The notes: generated from the letters alone by a model not told the origin. A DNA stretch of 64,000 bases from Lutjanus erythropterus (GCA_020091685.1 CM034607.1:32584983-32648982); one strand, 5' to 3'. Positions 1 to 13,419 are shown, counted from the first letter of the stretch. Made by a program: numbers and translations.

Positions 1-3000
1 AAGCACACAAACGTTAAGCGCGTTTATGTCACAAGACACAATCTTGCAGCACGCCAATGTGGTCGGAGGTCGCTATAATACTAAGCTACATTACACAAAC
101 TAAACAATCTTTCCAGACAACCCGGTTCATCAAAATAATCCACACCGCACCCACCAACTGTATCATCACATAGACGGGAGTGTGCATCCACTTATGGAGA
201 AGTTGCAGCTCAGCCGAGGACACCATTGTTGTTTACATCCTATGCTGTCACAAGCACGAGCCTCTCAACCATGAGTAGATGTGCACTTCCTAGGCAATAT
301 GGTGGGTGTTTGTAGCTTGGTACAAAGAAAGTAGTTCCTACATGCTCACATCAAGGTCTGTGGATTAGATGTGGAGTAACTGAGTCATGGCTTCTGCAAA
401 GAGAAGTTGCTGTTTGGTTTTTTTTTTAAATGTATTATTTTTGATGCTTTGCACAAGCTGAGTGCCATCTAGTTCCATTACATTGGAGAGAAGGCAGACG
501 TCTCTGCAGCCATTATCGGCAACTCACCCCAAAAACTATTCAGACCAGAGGTTTTCAAAGCCTCTCCAGGGGAGCTCCAAGCAATTTCAGGCTCAGTGAC
601 TGGAAGTGAGAAATATTACACTATAGTTATCAAAAGGAGATCACACGAAATAGTGTGATTTGGCTGAGGAGATAGTTCAGGCATACAGCAGTTTTGGGGA
701 ATTTTACTGTTTTTCACACTTTTCCAGAGTCAGAAACTAATAAACGGCTTTTGACAGGTGCTTATATGTGTTTGATGTAGTCTGAAGTTAAATCAAACAG
801 GCATATTCAGGGTTCCTACACCTTTTCCCCAAAGTCAGATTCAAGCACTTTTCAAGCATTTTTAAGCTGCACTTTCAAACATATAAACTCAAAATCATTT
901 ATTTTATTCTTACTCACATTAAACACAAAAAATTATGATTATGATAGGATTTGATAAGATTACAAAACAAAAGAAAAGGTTCATCTTTCAAAATACGCCA
1001 CTCTCTCCAACTTCTCTTTCTAGAAAGTGAACTACTCACTCAGAAAACAAACTATAAAAGTAATCAAATTTCCATTGTTTTAAGCCCTTTATCCAAAATC
1101 TTAATTTTCAAAACTTGAAAAAAAACAATCCTAATGTTTTCAAGGACTTCTAGAAATTGAGCAAAATAAGCAAGTGAGCTAAAGAGGACATTTTTACCAA
1201 GCTTTGTCTAAGGGAAAGTCCACAGTCTGACTTTGAAAACTCTTTTTGTGGATGGATAAATCTCTCTACAAGTAAGAGGAAACATGTATTTCTGACTTTG
1301 TCCTTTTAATGGTCTCTAACAACCACAGTGACATTGGACATGTGGGATAAGCTATTACAAGCAATGACTCCTGTAAATGGCTACGATAAGTAAATGTTAG
1401 AAATGTCCCTGATGGACAAATCGGTGTTGGCTGGGATTAAGGAGACGACAGCCATATGTCGGCCAAACAAAAAATTCAGTCGGTTTGCTGGCAGACCCAG
1501 CAAGCCCAGGAAAACAGCCAATTAGAGACTTATGTCAGGCCACACTGTCGCCGAGCAATTACAGCCACGCTGACACAGTTCAGAGTGACGGGAACAAGAC
1601 AGCAACAGCAACAACATCTGTGCTGTCGTTCCATATAACAGGAGGAGGAGAGGGAGAGCTGCTGTAGGTGGTCCTGTCCTCCTCCTCCGACAACCACCAC
1701 ACACCGGACAGAAACAAAGTAGGAAGTCAATATGATTTACTGCAACAAAACGAACTGCAAACCTCTCAAAGAAACGTCCTCCCCCCCGCTGACCTTAAAT
1801 CACCTCCCCTCAGAATGGTATCGAAAATGTCTCGGGCCCAATTTTAAAAATCACTTCTCTGCACTTTCATTGATTATTCCGCGGACGCGGGAGTATTTGT
1901 TATACGTGCTGTCAGGGAGCACTGAACCCTGCACAGGTTCCTGTTGGAAGACTCAAATTGGAGATGGAGTTTATGTTTCTGAATTCATTGTGAGTCGCAC
2001 GCCGTCAGAATGAACAAGTGAAACACAAGAACACAGGAAGAAAGTGCGTTTACTCAGGCGTTGTTCTTTACTAGTTTGTGTTACTTTACATTCCCTCTCC
2101 AAAAACTTTCAGATGGAAATATTGCACTTTTTACTGTTATATTTATTTGACAGATAGGCCTATAGTACTTTTCAGCTTATAAAGTTTTTCTAGATTGTTA
2201 AAGATTAAACCGGTTGGTTTCCGACGTTTCTGGCTTGAAAAGCCATTTTTATATTTGGATCACGTTTCAGATGTCTATGATTTGTTAGCAGCTCCAGCAA
2301 AGACACATTTCCCCTCTGAACTTCTCAGATGGTTTCAATTAAATTCTGTTTGGGGCTCAAAAAGGGAAAAGTTTTCCAAGATTCACAAAGATAGCAGCAA
2401 AAATGAATGTAGCTGAGCCTTTTTTTTTATTCTTTCCTACCTTATTAATCATCTCATGACTAGAGATGTCACCAGAACAGATACTTTGGTACTAAGTCTA
2501 TGCCAAAATGTGATAATACTTGTTCTTCTTAGCCAAAGTCCCTGGGATGTTATTCCACCAGACCTGACAGGAAGAGCATCAGGGATAGAACATATGCCGA
2601 CAAGTGTTCTAGTCTGCCACTAAATGCCAGATGAAGAAGAAAATCGCCAACCAGCACTATCACAGATCAAAGATGTGGTGGATGGATCTGCTTAGAAAAC
2701 TTGGGCTAGTCTCTTCATCTACAGTGGAGCTCCGATCAGAGAGTGACACGGGAACAGGGATCTCAACTTCCTTTCACTTTAATGCCAACGACACAGTGAC
2801 ACAATCTTGAACAGTCATATGGTCTCTGAAATTATAAATCACAAATATACACAGAAAGCTCTGCGTTACAATGGATATATGCAACATATTGTCAGTAACT
2901 CAACGTTACTAGCATTTACACACTAGTCAAGTAACATTAATATGGTAAACAACAATATGAACATCTGCACATCACAGCGCTAAACACCGGAATAGCCCTT

Positions 3001-5199
3001 TAGCAATAGTTTACATATACTAGCACACACTCTTCTTAACAGACCAAATTATAGAAGCACATCCAAACTAGAATTAGTGATTCAACATTTGCATAATCAA
3101 CTGTAGCATAAACTTTAACATCAAACATTATATTATTTATGTCATGCAATGACGATTAACTGATGAATAGCTGAACATGAATCATTATAAACGTCACAAC
3201 ATGTAAAAACTAAGAAAAAACAACATTAAAGTTAACTAACCACCATTTCAGCCAACTTACTTTGTTCTTCCACACATTTGCTGCTCAGATGCTGACAGTC
3301 CAGACCAGAGTGAAAAAAACTTTGGTGAGCACACGTGAAGGACCCTGAGGCTTCCCATAGCAGTCCTGCTCACTGCCTAACCAAATTTACTAGATTCTAC
3401 CTTCTGCCCCTTATAGAATGGCGCCACCTACTGGCGAAAACAGGGAATTCAGAACAAGCACGGTAGAACAACAACAACATTTGAAGACGGCAACAAGTCC
3501 AGCGACAGCTCCGCCTTAAAGAGAATAACAGTAAAGAGTCGTCTAGGGAAGTATTTTGTGTTTGAGGAGGATCATGAGGGATAGATAATGGATTTGCAAA
3601 AAAGAAGTATATTTTGGTAGTATAGTTTATAGTATATGGTATAGTTTTCTTGGTGAATATAGCAGCACTGAGGATTGTATTGCTTCAACTGACTACATTT
3701 ACCATCAGCACTGACTGGATAGCCACATGAAAAGTGATGAATATTCCCTTTCTCAGCGCATCCTCCTTATCCTTACCCTGAAATAGAAGTTGCCATTATT
3801 TTTGCACAGGGAGCCGCTATTATCGTGTAGCCAGCTGCTCTACAATGTTTGCAACGGCTAAACGCTCAAGGCTCCCATGTTAAGCCTGAGGTAATGTAAA
3901 GACAGATTCTAGTGGTGCTGCCCTGACCCTTACCGTTCAGTCTGCACCACCAAAATATAACATAAGGACTCTAAATTTATGTTTCCAGACTAATTGTCTT
4001 TCACCATGTCAGTATATTTAAACTCTTGCTTGCACTCAGCTTATATTTAAAGTTCAGCAGCAGAAATCACTTTTGCACTCCAAGACTTTCCAGACATGGC
4101 AACATGCTCCCCTCATGGTGATCTTCATCAGGTTGGGTAAATCTCCACCTCTGTCTTCTTTACCTTGAAGCTCAGAAAAGTTTTTGTCTCAGGAGACAAA
4201 AAAGAAAACAAATTTATCAAATTAAGTATTGATAATCATGGAATTTCACTGTTGTTGGTATCTAACTAATTAAACTGCCGGTACCGTGACATCCTTACTC
4301 ACGATTCCTCGGTTTTATCTTGCGACCCACTAGAGGGAACCTGACCCTTAGGTTGCGTAAAACTGACTTGACTTCTAAGATTTTTTTTCAGTCAAATCAG
4401 ATTTGTCCATTTTCTACTAATATTCAACTGTTTGTTCTTTTTCTCAGTTCAGTGTGCCACACTAAATTCCTCCTGTCAGCTTATATGAGTATGTTTTACC
4501 AGTAAGACTCACATTTTAATGCATTTTTTAATCATCTGTGATGTGATGTGATGGATTATAAAATCCAAGCGCACAGCAGAGCTTCTCTCCGCTGCTGTCT
4601 GGCATCACCTTACCTCCATGCTCTGTGCTCCTTCATGCCATGAGTTCAAGGTTTATTTCAGCCAAACCTTAGTTGGTGATTATTGAAACAGTGGTGAGTT
4701 TTACTTTGTTTTTGTCAAGCTTGAATGAAATTGATGGTCATGATGTTTTTGTCTGGTTAGTTTGGCGAGAGCAATCAAACAGTTTTTTCAAGGTAAATAA
4801 AATGAATCTAACTATTTTAAAATTTCCATAATGTTGTCAGGCACTAACAATAACAATCTGAGCCCGACAGTAGCAGAAATAAGCAAACAAGGAAATGTTA
4901 GATGCCGTGCATGCTCTGCAGTGCGCTGGGGAAAGCGGCTGATACCTGCGCTCCATTTTAAACCCCTCCTCTCTGCTTCCATCACAGTTAGCTTTGTGGT
5001 TTGTGACTTTGAGTTTATAAATTTTACAGCCTGCCATGCTGTTGCATTTCCCTGTGTACTGTGACGCAGCTAAAAATCAAGAGCTGAAGCTATGGAATAA
5101 AACGACTGCTCGACCCAAAGAATCTCAGTCGACTGAGGAGTCTCCTACTGATGATCTGAATCTTCAACTTTCAGGAGTTGACAAACTACAAACTACAAA
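1..5199. other. Non-coding, AT-rich DNA
   Basis: No exon or RNA gene is supported. It holds the repeat at 808-1165. Open frames here are at most about 93 codons and match nothing I know. At 3235-3420 a TATAAG, an open stretch with an ATG and a GTAAGT donor occur on the minus strand, but this is too weak to call. Confidence 0.6.
808..1165. mobile_element. Dispersed hAT-like non-autonomous repeat (CAGGGTTCCTACAC family)
   Basis: It starts CAGGGTTCCTACACCTTTTCC and includes TTCAAGCACTTTTCAAGCA and, near the end, TTTTCAAGGACTTCTAG, the typical order of a widespread fish repeat. The right terminal inverted repeat is worn away. A second piece is at 51.4-51.5 kb. Confidence 0.5.
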
Positions 5200-5479
5200 C
5201 TGTATACAAGTAGTTACTGTAAAACTGGCTCCACCTCGACCAGCTGCAACACTAACATCCTGCTCATGCACAGATGCATCAGCACTAAGAATCTAATAAT
5301 CTTATATTATATTTTTCTGCAGACTGAGCACTTCAACTTTGATACATAAGGTACATTTTGCTGATAAGACATCTATAAATTTTAAATGCAGGACTTTTAC
5401 GTATAATAGAGTGCTTTCAAAATATTTCACTGCACTTTTACCTGAGTAAAAGATCTGAATAAATTTATTCCACCACTGT
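5200..5479. mobile_element. Dispersed fish repeat ending CCACCACTG
   Basis: The order of words (ACAGATGCATCAGCA, TTTGATACATAAGGTACATTTTGCTGATAA, TGCAGGACTTTTAC, TGAATAAATT, CCACCACTG) matches a common fish non-autonomous DNA repeat with CAGTGGTGG ends. Related pieces are at 10190-10312 and 33120-33245. Confidence 0.5.
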
Positions 5480-6454
5480 AAAAACATTTACTTCTCCGTG
5501 AAGTGGAGATTGTATACAGAATTTATGAAAACTGCACCAAGTTTGATTTGCAGAGGTAAAAGAGTGTTTAGCAGAAGATCACTGACATCAGGTTTAATGA
5601 TGGACAGTCAGATCACGGTGCATAATTATAAAGAAATATCTCGAACATGGCAGAGCTGCAGATTGCTCTGTTTTGATCCCTGTTAGGAAATGGAGGTCTT
5701 GAGACGCCCCTTACTTAAAAACACAGGGAGAATATACATGAGCGGGCCATGTTTTAAACAAAGCCAACTTGAGATGCGTAGCACGAAGCATCGCTCCCTC
5801 TCACTGCCTCTTTATTCCCCTCTCCTCGCCGCCAACCTCCCTCTTTCCCCTCTCCTCCTCGCCCTGACTCAATTCATGACTGCTGTGCAACAACTCTGTG
5901 GGAGAAATGAATTATACATCCCCTGCTAAAAGCATCCAAACAATGGTACAAGCAGGCTAAAGGGATAGAAGGATAGGAGGATGACAAGATGATGAGAGGG
6001 GTTAGGGAAGTGTAGGAACACAGCACACAGAGGGAGGACAGTTGCATTTCTCTCGATCCTTTTCAGGGAGGAAGGGTGGGCGGATAGGGGGCTATGAGAT
6101 ACAGAAATGCTTTTTTTTTTTTTTTTTAACGGCAACAGTTACTAAAAATAGCACCATTACATTCTTCCCTCTCTCCTCCCTGACATGCGCCATGCAAGCG
6201 AGGGAAGAGAGATAGATGAGGGAGTGTGTCTGCCTCCTTTCTCCCTCTCCTTTTTTTTTTTCTCTCAATGAGATTCTGTGAAACAAGGGGAGAAAATGAA
6301 TGGGGCCCACATGGACGTGTTAAAGCCTCTGGAAACGTGGCTTTAAATAGCAAAAATGCATATATGATATCAAAGATCGTAGCTTTTGGAAAACCAAGTC
6401 CAAGGAACAGCACATTTTGCTGCTCTAGATTGCGTGGGTGTGGCAGATCACAAA

Positions 6455-7440
6455 AATGTATTTTAGCCACCTAAAAAAAAAGGACCACCTGTAACACCCG
6501 CCAGCGTAAAAAACAGCCCACAAACGTAACACAAATCTGCAGCCTTTAATTTAATAATCACACATGAAAAATTATCTTTGCGGTCACTGTTGTTTGTTTC
6601 TTTGCTTCTACACCTGCCAACGGGTTAAAACGTGCCAAAGCAGCGCTCTGAGTAACTTATAAATAACTTACAGAAACATTGTGCACAATACGCTCTCTGC
6701 ATTAACAAGTCCACCTGCCACCTGCTCCTCCACTGTCTCCGTCATTCTCTCCCTCTAAAACAAGCACACAGCTTCATCGTTCCTTGTCAGGTCACAGAAT
6801 TGTTATGAGGCAAGTAAATAACTTGTTTAAGGAGATCTATAGGGTTTTTTTTTTCCATGAGCAAAACGCCTCTTCTAACGAGAATTTCTCTGCAGCAGGT
6901 TCATCTGTGTTTCAGTAGCTCACCTCTTCAGCACCATGTAGAGAGACTAGAGACTCTGACGGGCTGAAATGTCTCTTTTCTCACTCTCTTAAGAACATTC
7001 GGTTCAAGTTCGGTCAGTCATGTGCCGGTCTTCGAAACCCCACCAAGTATATCTATTTACAATAACTTAAAGTCCACCTCCACTCGATTATTATTATAAT
7101 GTTTCCCACAAGCATAACAAATCCCTGCAAATGTAATAGTTAGTAAAAGTTACATTTGCAGGAAATTACGTATTACGTTTGTGGTAAACAGCTGCTGTTA
7201 ACGTTTGAGGGGTTATTTGTTTGTGGTTTATTACGTTTGTGGGCTGTTATGTTGGCGAGTATTACATCACCTAAAACAAAATCAATATTGGTTTAACTAT
7301 ACGCTACGTGTAGAACATTTTTATCGCTTGACTTTGCCGTCACACAGTAAATCTACCTCACAGAAAACGGGTTTGTGGACCACCACTGCCTCGATCTGTT
7401 AGTTTGTGTTATTTTTACTGTGGTGTTTCGACGCATTAGT
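6455..7440. mobile_element. AGCCACCTAAAA-family MITE split by a second inverted-repeat element
   Basis: The left piece ends TTTTAGCCACCTAAAA. The right piece (from 7266) resumes CACCTAAAACAAAATCAATATTGG and continues as the family copies at 16.8, 22.9 and 54.3 kb do (TAGAACATTTTTATCG, TTGCCGTCACAC, GGACCACCACTGCC). The insert is described separately. Confidence 0.6.
6491..7265. mobile_element. 775-bp MITE with about 40-bp terminal inverted repeats, nested in another repeat
   Basis: The left end 6491-6530 (GTAACACCCGCCAGCG, then CAGCCCACAAACGTAA) is matched in reverse at 7226-7265. Inner repeats of TTACGTTTGTGG lie near the right end. Short near-identical flanks, ACCACCT (6484-6490) and ATCACCT (7266-7272), may be the target-site duplication. 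There is no transposase frame. Confidence 0.7.
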
Positions 7441-7556
7441 TTGGAACTATTTTGTTTAAGTTTTTTCAACGAAGATGTCCTAACTTACAGCCTGTCTCTA
7501 TTTTAATAAAGTTTCTCCAGCCTGTTCCCTTTGGTCAAAATCAACACTGACTTCCA

Positions 7557-7874
7557 GGGCTGCAATTAACAATTATTTTCATCACTGATTAATCTTTAGA
7601 TTATTTTCTCGATTAACTGATCAGCTGTTTGGTCTAGAAAATGATGAAAAATGCTGATCACTGTTTTCCAAAGCATGAGATCACATCCTCAAATGTCTTT
7701 GTCCACAAATCCAGAGATATTCAGTTTACTGTCATAGAGAACTAAAAAAAACAGGAAATAATCACATTTAAGAAGCTGAAATCAGAGAGTTTGGACATTT
7801 TTTAATTTTAAAAATGACTCAAAACAATTAATAGTTGGCGAGTAAGTTGTAAGTGATAAATCATTGCAGCTTTA
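7557..7874. mobile_element. AGCTGCAA-TTAATGATTA family MITE, copy 1
   Basis: The ends read AGGGCTGCAATTAACAATTA and, reversed, AAAGCTGCAATGATTTA. Between them lie the family's markers: TGTTTGGTCTAGAAAATGATG, CTCAAATGTCTT, TTCAGTTTACTGTCATAGAG and CACATTTAAGAAGCTGAAAT. Copies recur at 9.7, 15.9, 36.3 and 43.3 kb. Confidence 0.75.
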
Positions 7875-8699
7875 CTGACATCCTTAACATTTCAGTTTCC
7901 CCTCATCGATGCAGTCAATAGACACTTATTAACACAGTTCAGAAAAGGGACCTTTTATATGAATCCACAGCAGCCTTTTTATAGGGATACCGGGGAGCAA
8001 TTCGCAGTCAGAAGCACATAACTTTCCCCCAATTATACAGAAATGAGAATGACTTGAGAAAATTACGTTTTAAGTTCTCGCCCTCCACCCGCTCGAGTTC
8101 ACTGGCTTGCTGTCTGATAGGAAGCCGTGTCAAACTCATATTGATTTCACTGCGAGGTAAAATTACTCTTTGTGTCAAAGGAGTCTGCAAAGATATAACA
8201 GCTTCAGCTCCCCGTTGTTGAGTTGGCTCAGACTCAGAGAGCAGACAGAGCTGCAGCAGGAGCAGAAAAGTTTTGTTGCACCAGTCAGCAACTGAAGTGG
8301 ATTATTTATGATTAGTTTGTGGAATTAACTGTGTAATTTTTTTGTACATATATCCACACACAAGCACACTCAATTCATACCAAACAGGAAAGCGCACAAA
8401 AACTTAAATGACAACACTAAAACTAATTTCTAATGCTTTTTAGATGCTTACTTTAATATACAAAAGACACTAAATTACATGGTTATGAGGCTGTTGTGGA
8501 TTCCCAGAGACTTTAAAGAAAAGTGCCCTCCCTACAAAACCAGATGCATTCCCGACATTGAGAGGAAGATTAAGAAAGAATTGGATTAGTCTTACATAAC
8601 CCTGTCGCTCTTAATTACTGTTGAACAAAGAGCCATTACAACCAGCTGAATTTGAAAAATACCAGCCAACAGGGAAACTGTGTATATGTCTAGATATAT

Positions 8700-9420
8700 G
8701 TTGTGAGGTGGAGCATGAGAACCACAGAATACCGAATATGGACAAAGTTTTTCTTAAAACATTTATTTAGGCAAGGAAGCTTTGCTGAGAAGTTCAATTC
8801 TGTTTTTTTAGGCTAACAGTTTGGCTGAAATCAATGTCATTACAATCCTATTTCCTCTTCTTCTTCCTTTATGCTATCACTGCCCTCGCTATCAGTGTTT
8901 TCTCAGCTATATACAAAATATGGAAGAGTTGTGTAAACATTTATTTAGGCAGGGAAACTTTGTTTAGATGTTCAGCGCTCTTTTTTTCCCCTGTTGCTGT
9001 TCTGGTCCTGTGCCCACTTCTTTTACCTTTATGATAGCACTGCCCTGGTGATCAGGACTTTCTGAGCTACATCAGCTCTCACCCAAAGAATACTAAACAT
9101 GGATGAGTTTTTGTGAACATTTTATTTAAGCAGGGAAACTTTGGTGAGAAGATCAGAGCTCTCTCTTTTATCCTCTCAGTTCGGTACGAATAAATGTCCT
9201 TCCTAAGCCCACTTATTTTACCGTAATATTACCACCACGCTGCCTATTTGGATATTCTCAGCTCTCACCCAAAGAACACTGAACATAGGGAAGTTTTGTT
9301 GACATGTTCAGTTTGCTTTTTTATCCTGCCAGTTTGGTTTGACTCACTATGCTCACTTCTTTAACCGGGATTTTTTCTGAGCTACATCAGCTCTTACTCA
9401 GAACAGTGAATAAGGCATTC
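8700..9420. repeat. About 180-bp tandem repeat, roughly four decayed units
   Basis: The words ACATTTATTTAGGCA and GGAAACTTTG recur at about 8759, 8937 and 9118, spacing 178-181 bp. Each is followed by GAGAAG or AGATGTTCAG, a pyrimidine stretch, TATGATATCACTGCC-like and TCTCAGCTA words. A fourth partial unit starts near 9300. Confidence 0.75.
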
Positions 9421-9716
9421 ATGTTAGAAAATCAGCTGGATCATAATGTCTAACCTGATAATAAACATGCTCTCTACTTAATTAATATGCTCCTTATCAT
9501 GTACATTTTGCCTGTACTTCACAACAATTGAGCTGTGCTTTAAATAACTGACTTTTGTTTGACTCAAATGGTCAAAAATTCTGTAAAACATGAACTTAGG
9601 ACTTTAAAACTTTGTGGACAGTTTTTTTTATTATTATTATATAATGATTAAAAGGAAATATTTGTGCAGGTTCCTCTTCAGTCAGCTCTTCTGTCTCACT
9701 CTGGTGGTTCAAGTTC

Positions 9717-9985
9717 AAGGGCAACTAATGATTATTGTCATTATCTCTCAATTTGCAGATAATTTTCTTAATTAATCATTTAGTCACACTTTCCGTCACA
9801 CTTTCTCAGAGTCCTTGTTGATGCCTTAAAATGTCAACAGTCCAAAATCTATATTCATACTGAGTTTAGAACGATATAAAAAACAGTGAAAAGAGCAAAT
9901 CTCAAATTGAAGAAGCTATAACCATCAGTTATCACAGTAGCTGATTAACTGTCTGTTAACTGACAACTTTATTAGGCCTGTCATT
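9717..9985. mobile_element. AGCTGCAA-TTAATGATTA family MITE, copy 2 (decayed)
   Basis: It opens GGGCAACTAATGATTATTGTC and keeps ATTAATCATTTAG, TTAAAATGTCAACAG and TTGAAGAAGCTATAA in family order, but with many substitutions. Confidence 0.5.
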
Positions 9986-10189
9986 TCAGCTCAGCTTCAA
10001 TCGCTGCTTTTTAGTGAATCATTTTATGGATCATTTTATCTCTTTGGCCTTGAAACAATTAATTCAATGAAACTGTGAAAAGTTAGAGGAAAAATAATTA
10101 AACAAAAAGGTGATCACAAACCAAACAGTTTGAAAACCACTGGGTTTACATAAAACCTTAATCAGAAAAGTAATAATAGCTATTAAATA

Positions 10190-10312
10190 AATGTAGTAAA
10201 AACTACAATACTGCCCTCTGAAATGTATAAAAGCATAATGTAACATAAAATGTACATAAGAGTTGTACTTCAGTACAGTACTACAGTAATTCTACTTAGT
10301 TTTTTCCCACTG
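10190..10312. mobile_element. Fragment of the CAGTGGTGG-type repeat
   Basis: It has the TAAAAACTACAATACTGCC...GTACATAAGAGTTGTACTTCAGTACAGTACT word set of that family, much decayed and without clean ends. Confidence 0.35.
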
Positions 10313-10319
10313 CAGACCA

Positions 10320-12329
10320 CAGAACACCAAACAAATCGCTGATTGAATATCAATCAGATGAAATGCCAATGTCAATATTAAGATGTCAAAGGCTCACATT
10401 TAAGTCATTAATGGTTTAAAGTCTCACTGGAGTTTAGGACATTTTAAGGCTCTGCAGACTTCCCGCTCACTATATCAGGTGTGTAACTTGTTTGCAGACA
10501 GACATTTTTCTGTTTGTTGTGTAGAAATTTTTATCTTTAAACTTTAAGGTTTCAGTAAGTCAGACGACTGACCAGCCAAGTGGCTTCTTTTAACTGAACG
10601 CTTACACCCAGTTGAAAGAAAATGCATGTCTCAAACTGGGGCAATGGAAGAAGCCAAACGCTGCTTTTCAGCGTGAACTCCAGAGGCTGTGTTTCACAGC
10701 CCGAGCTGGTTCAAAGTGAAACCAGTAGTGGGTCCATAATCAAAAGTGAAGTTTGCTCTGTGTGGGCGCTCAGGCTTATAGTGATCTCTTTCTCTCTGGC
10801 TGACTCTCAAAGTGGAGCAGAATGAATTGTTTGTGAATAGAATCAACTGTATGACCCAGAAACAAAGCCTGGAGATAGAGGCCAGGGTAAGCCAGGCCAG
10901 ATGACAGTGGAGATTGTACCAACTCTGCACTGCAGCTTCGAAACCTTTGTTCTTTTGCCTGCCTGCAGGACGTTTAGCCAAAAAAAAAGGTGCAGCTAAT
11001 CACAATCCACTAATAGGCGTGTGCACAGGACAGGACGGACGTGGGTGCATTCATTCTCAAACCAACTGTGCCAACAGACGCTCTCGGGAATTTGAAGAGG
11101 TGGTCTGGCACCAAAACTGCCATGATCTCTGCAAAATGACATTTCAGTCATCCGTGCAGCTGCTACTCTTTTTATATGTTAACAGCGGCTCGGAGCTGAA
11201 TCACAAATCAGTCCAACACTGAAAATAACTCAGCAGTTCAAAAAATGAATGGATTGGCACATATTTTTCACAGAACTGGTCAGCATCCTCCATCTGTCAT
11301 CTTTCTCTCCAGTCAGCTCACACGCACTCCTGCATGCACAGGCGTGCATGCACGTGCACGAATTTGCATGCAACCACAATGATTTGAATGCAAAGGCAAA
11401 GATGCACACACAGAAGCTGCAAAAATTCCTCCCTGCAGTAACGCTGCATGCACTGCTGATTCTCACCCAGACTGCTGGAAAGTGAGCAGGCCTATCAGAT
11501 CTACATGGGGTGTCAATTGAGTCCATCCTCTGCGCTCCAAATTAGAAAAAATGTGAGAAGTGTGTGTGAATGTGTGAGGAGAGAGAGAGCGCCTGAGGAC
11601 CTTGGAAAGAGTATCTCCATCAGTGGGGGACAGAAGACACAGTCAGATCCTTGTTACACGCTTACAAAAGTACTAATTAGAATATCTTTGAAGGGTAGGA
11701 AGAGACAGGGAGAGAAGCACATCGCCTGGAGTATAGAATGTTTTTGGACAGGAGCCTCGCTCCACGGCGAGATTAAATTCAGGAGAAAGATAATGTGTGT
11801 GAGGATGATCTCTTCTGTCTTGTTTATTCTTGTTAAAAAAAAAAAAAAAAAAAAAAGTCTCGGTTTGAATTTAATCAGCACTAAAGAGCTCCCTCTCTGG
11901 AGATGACCATTAACAGCTGAACACACATCATTAAGACTGGGTATCAAATCTCAATATGTTTCACTGGTGATCAAAATATGTGCAAAGCAATGAGTAGAAA
12001 CTGCGTGCCAGAAGCTGGCATCAAACGTCTGCTCAGATTCGTAATCTTGTTTACTTTGATTTAATGAGATCATTCCTAATTTAAATAAAAAATGTTGCTA
12101 ATGTGACATTGCTTTATGAGTTCCTCTAAGGCTGCGTGTGTTTGGAGAACATCTAATATCCGAGAAGTTCGGCTTCACAGCAGAAACCTTCCAAAACGCA
12201 GGAAATAGGATGATTGTGTTGATGTATTTGATTGTAATGCTATGCTGGTTATATTTTGTGAAGAGGAATGACACGCTGTTCAGAGATGCAGCGCTGAGTC
12301 TGTGTTACTTTATTATTATTTTGCACGTG
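10320..12329. other. Non-coding stretch, nothing recognised except homopolymer
   Basis: Several overlapping short frames (up to 133 codons near 11505-11906) have low-complexity or repeat-like translations and no family resemblance. They are treated as chance. Confidence 0.55.
11835..11856. repeat. A(22) homopolymer
   Basis: A run of 22 A is directly visible. No retroelement body is recognisable upstream, so its origin is open. Confidence 0.9.
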
Positions 12330-12580
12330 ATGTGTGCATTGCACTTTACGTTTCTCTTTTTGCCAAACTGGAGTTCCATGATTTGCTGAGCAGATGTGGG
12401 TCTTTTTGGTACAGTTTTGTTTGTCATTACAGCATTAGTGTTGTCCTCTTTATTAACACCTTGAGGCTGGCATTTACAGCCTCGCTGTGTCGGCTAATGG
12501 GCAGCTTCATCGGAGCAATAACCAGTTAATTGCGCTGCTCGATGGCAACTCAGCAGTAGTCTGTGAGTGAGAAAAGGTCC
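12330..12580 (+). repeat. Dispersed duplication, copy A
   Basis: From TTTGCTGAGCAGATG through GTGGGTCTTTTTGGTACAGT, CTCGCTGTGTCGGCTAATGG, GGAGCAATAA and AGTCTGTGAGTGAGAAAAGG, the sequence parallels 13420-13690 in order and spacing. The open frames that cross it are shared because of the duplication, not because it codes. Confidence 0.75.
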
Positions 12581-13032
12581 TCGAGTTGAAGTGGAGCTGC
12601 AGACATTAAACAAGTTAATGTTACATTCAGCAGGAATTGACTTTTCTTAGAGATAAGATCATTTTCATATCAAAGTAAGCAATATATATTATAAATAACT
12701 ACTTATACATGGTTTTCTACATGACGTCATACAACCTTTGGCACTTTCCATGTGCTAAGAGAAGAAATACAGGAAGAACTACAGAAGAACTACAGAAGAA
12801 CTACAGGCTCTTTTAGCTTCCATTTCTAGTCTCCAACTCCAAACTCAGGATATGATAATATTGCGGAAAAAAAGTCCACAATATACAAGATATTTTTCAA
12901 AATATCAAACACAAAGAAGAACGGCAAATTGAAAAGATGTGTTTCATTACATAAGAAATCTGATGCATACAGCATTTTTTGTTCTTAGAAAATTTCCTTT
13001 AAACTTAAAGCATTTCTGCTTTACTGTTTTGA

Positions 13033-13260
13033 AGGGATAGTTCACCCAAAAATGAAGATTCAGTCATTATCTACTCACCCTCATGCTGACTGAAGGTCCG
13101 GTTTAGTTTCTGAGTCCACAAAACAGTGCTGGAGTTAGGAGACTTGGATTACACCAGACAAGCAGTATTTCTGTTGATTTTTTTACATCTGAAAACTGGT
13201 CACCCTTGACTTCCATTGTTTGGGAGATTCTGCAATGCTGTTTTGCAATGCTGACTATGA
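13033..13260. mobile_element. GGGATAGTTCACCCAAAAATG-type fish repeat
   Basis: It begins GAAGGGATAGTTCACCCAA, then TCAGTCATTATCTACTCACC and CTCATGCTGA, the hallmark start of one of the commonest non-autonomous repeats in fish genomes. The right boundary is unclear. Confidence 0.65.
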
Positions 13261-13419
13261 CCTAAGCATGTCCAATGAATGTTTTACAATTACAAAACAA
13301 TGAAGCCTTCATTAGGAATCCTTTTGTAAAATAAAAGAACCATTTAATATCACAGTAGATATCGTTACAGTCTGGTATCAAGATGTTTTTTTATTGCAAT
13401 GTTGCAATATTTGATTTAT

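Noticed and set aside
3235-3420. Minus-strand Met-Cys-Gly-Arg-Thr start followed by a GTAAGT donor
   Set aside because: It recalls the HMCES N-terminus (Cys2), but that gene's first coding exon is much longer and nothing else matches. Five residues can arise by chance.
11505-11906. 133-codon plus-strand open frame
   Set aside because: It runs through a 22-A homopolymer (polylysine), has no recognisable motif and no codon-use signal.
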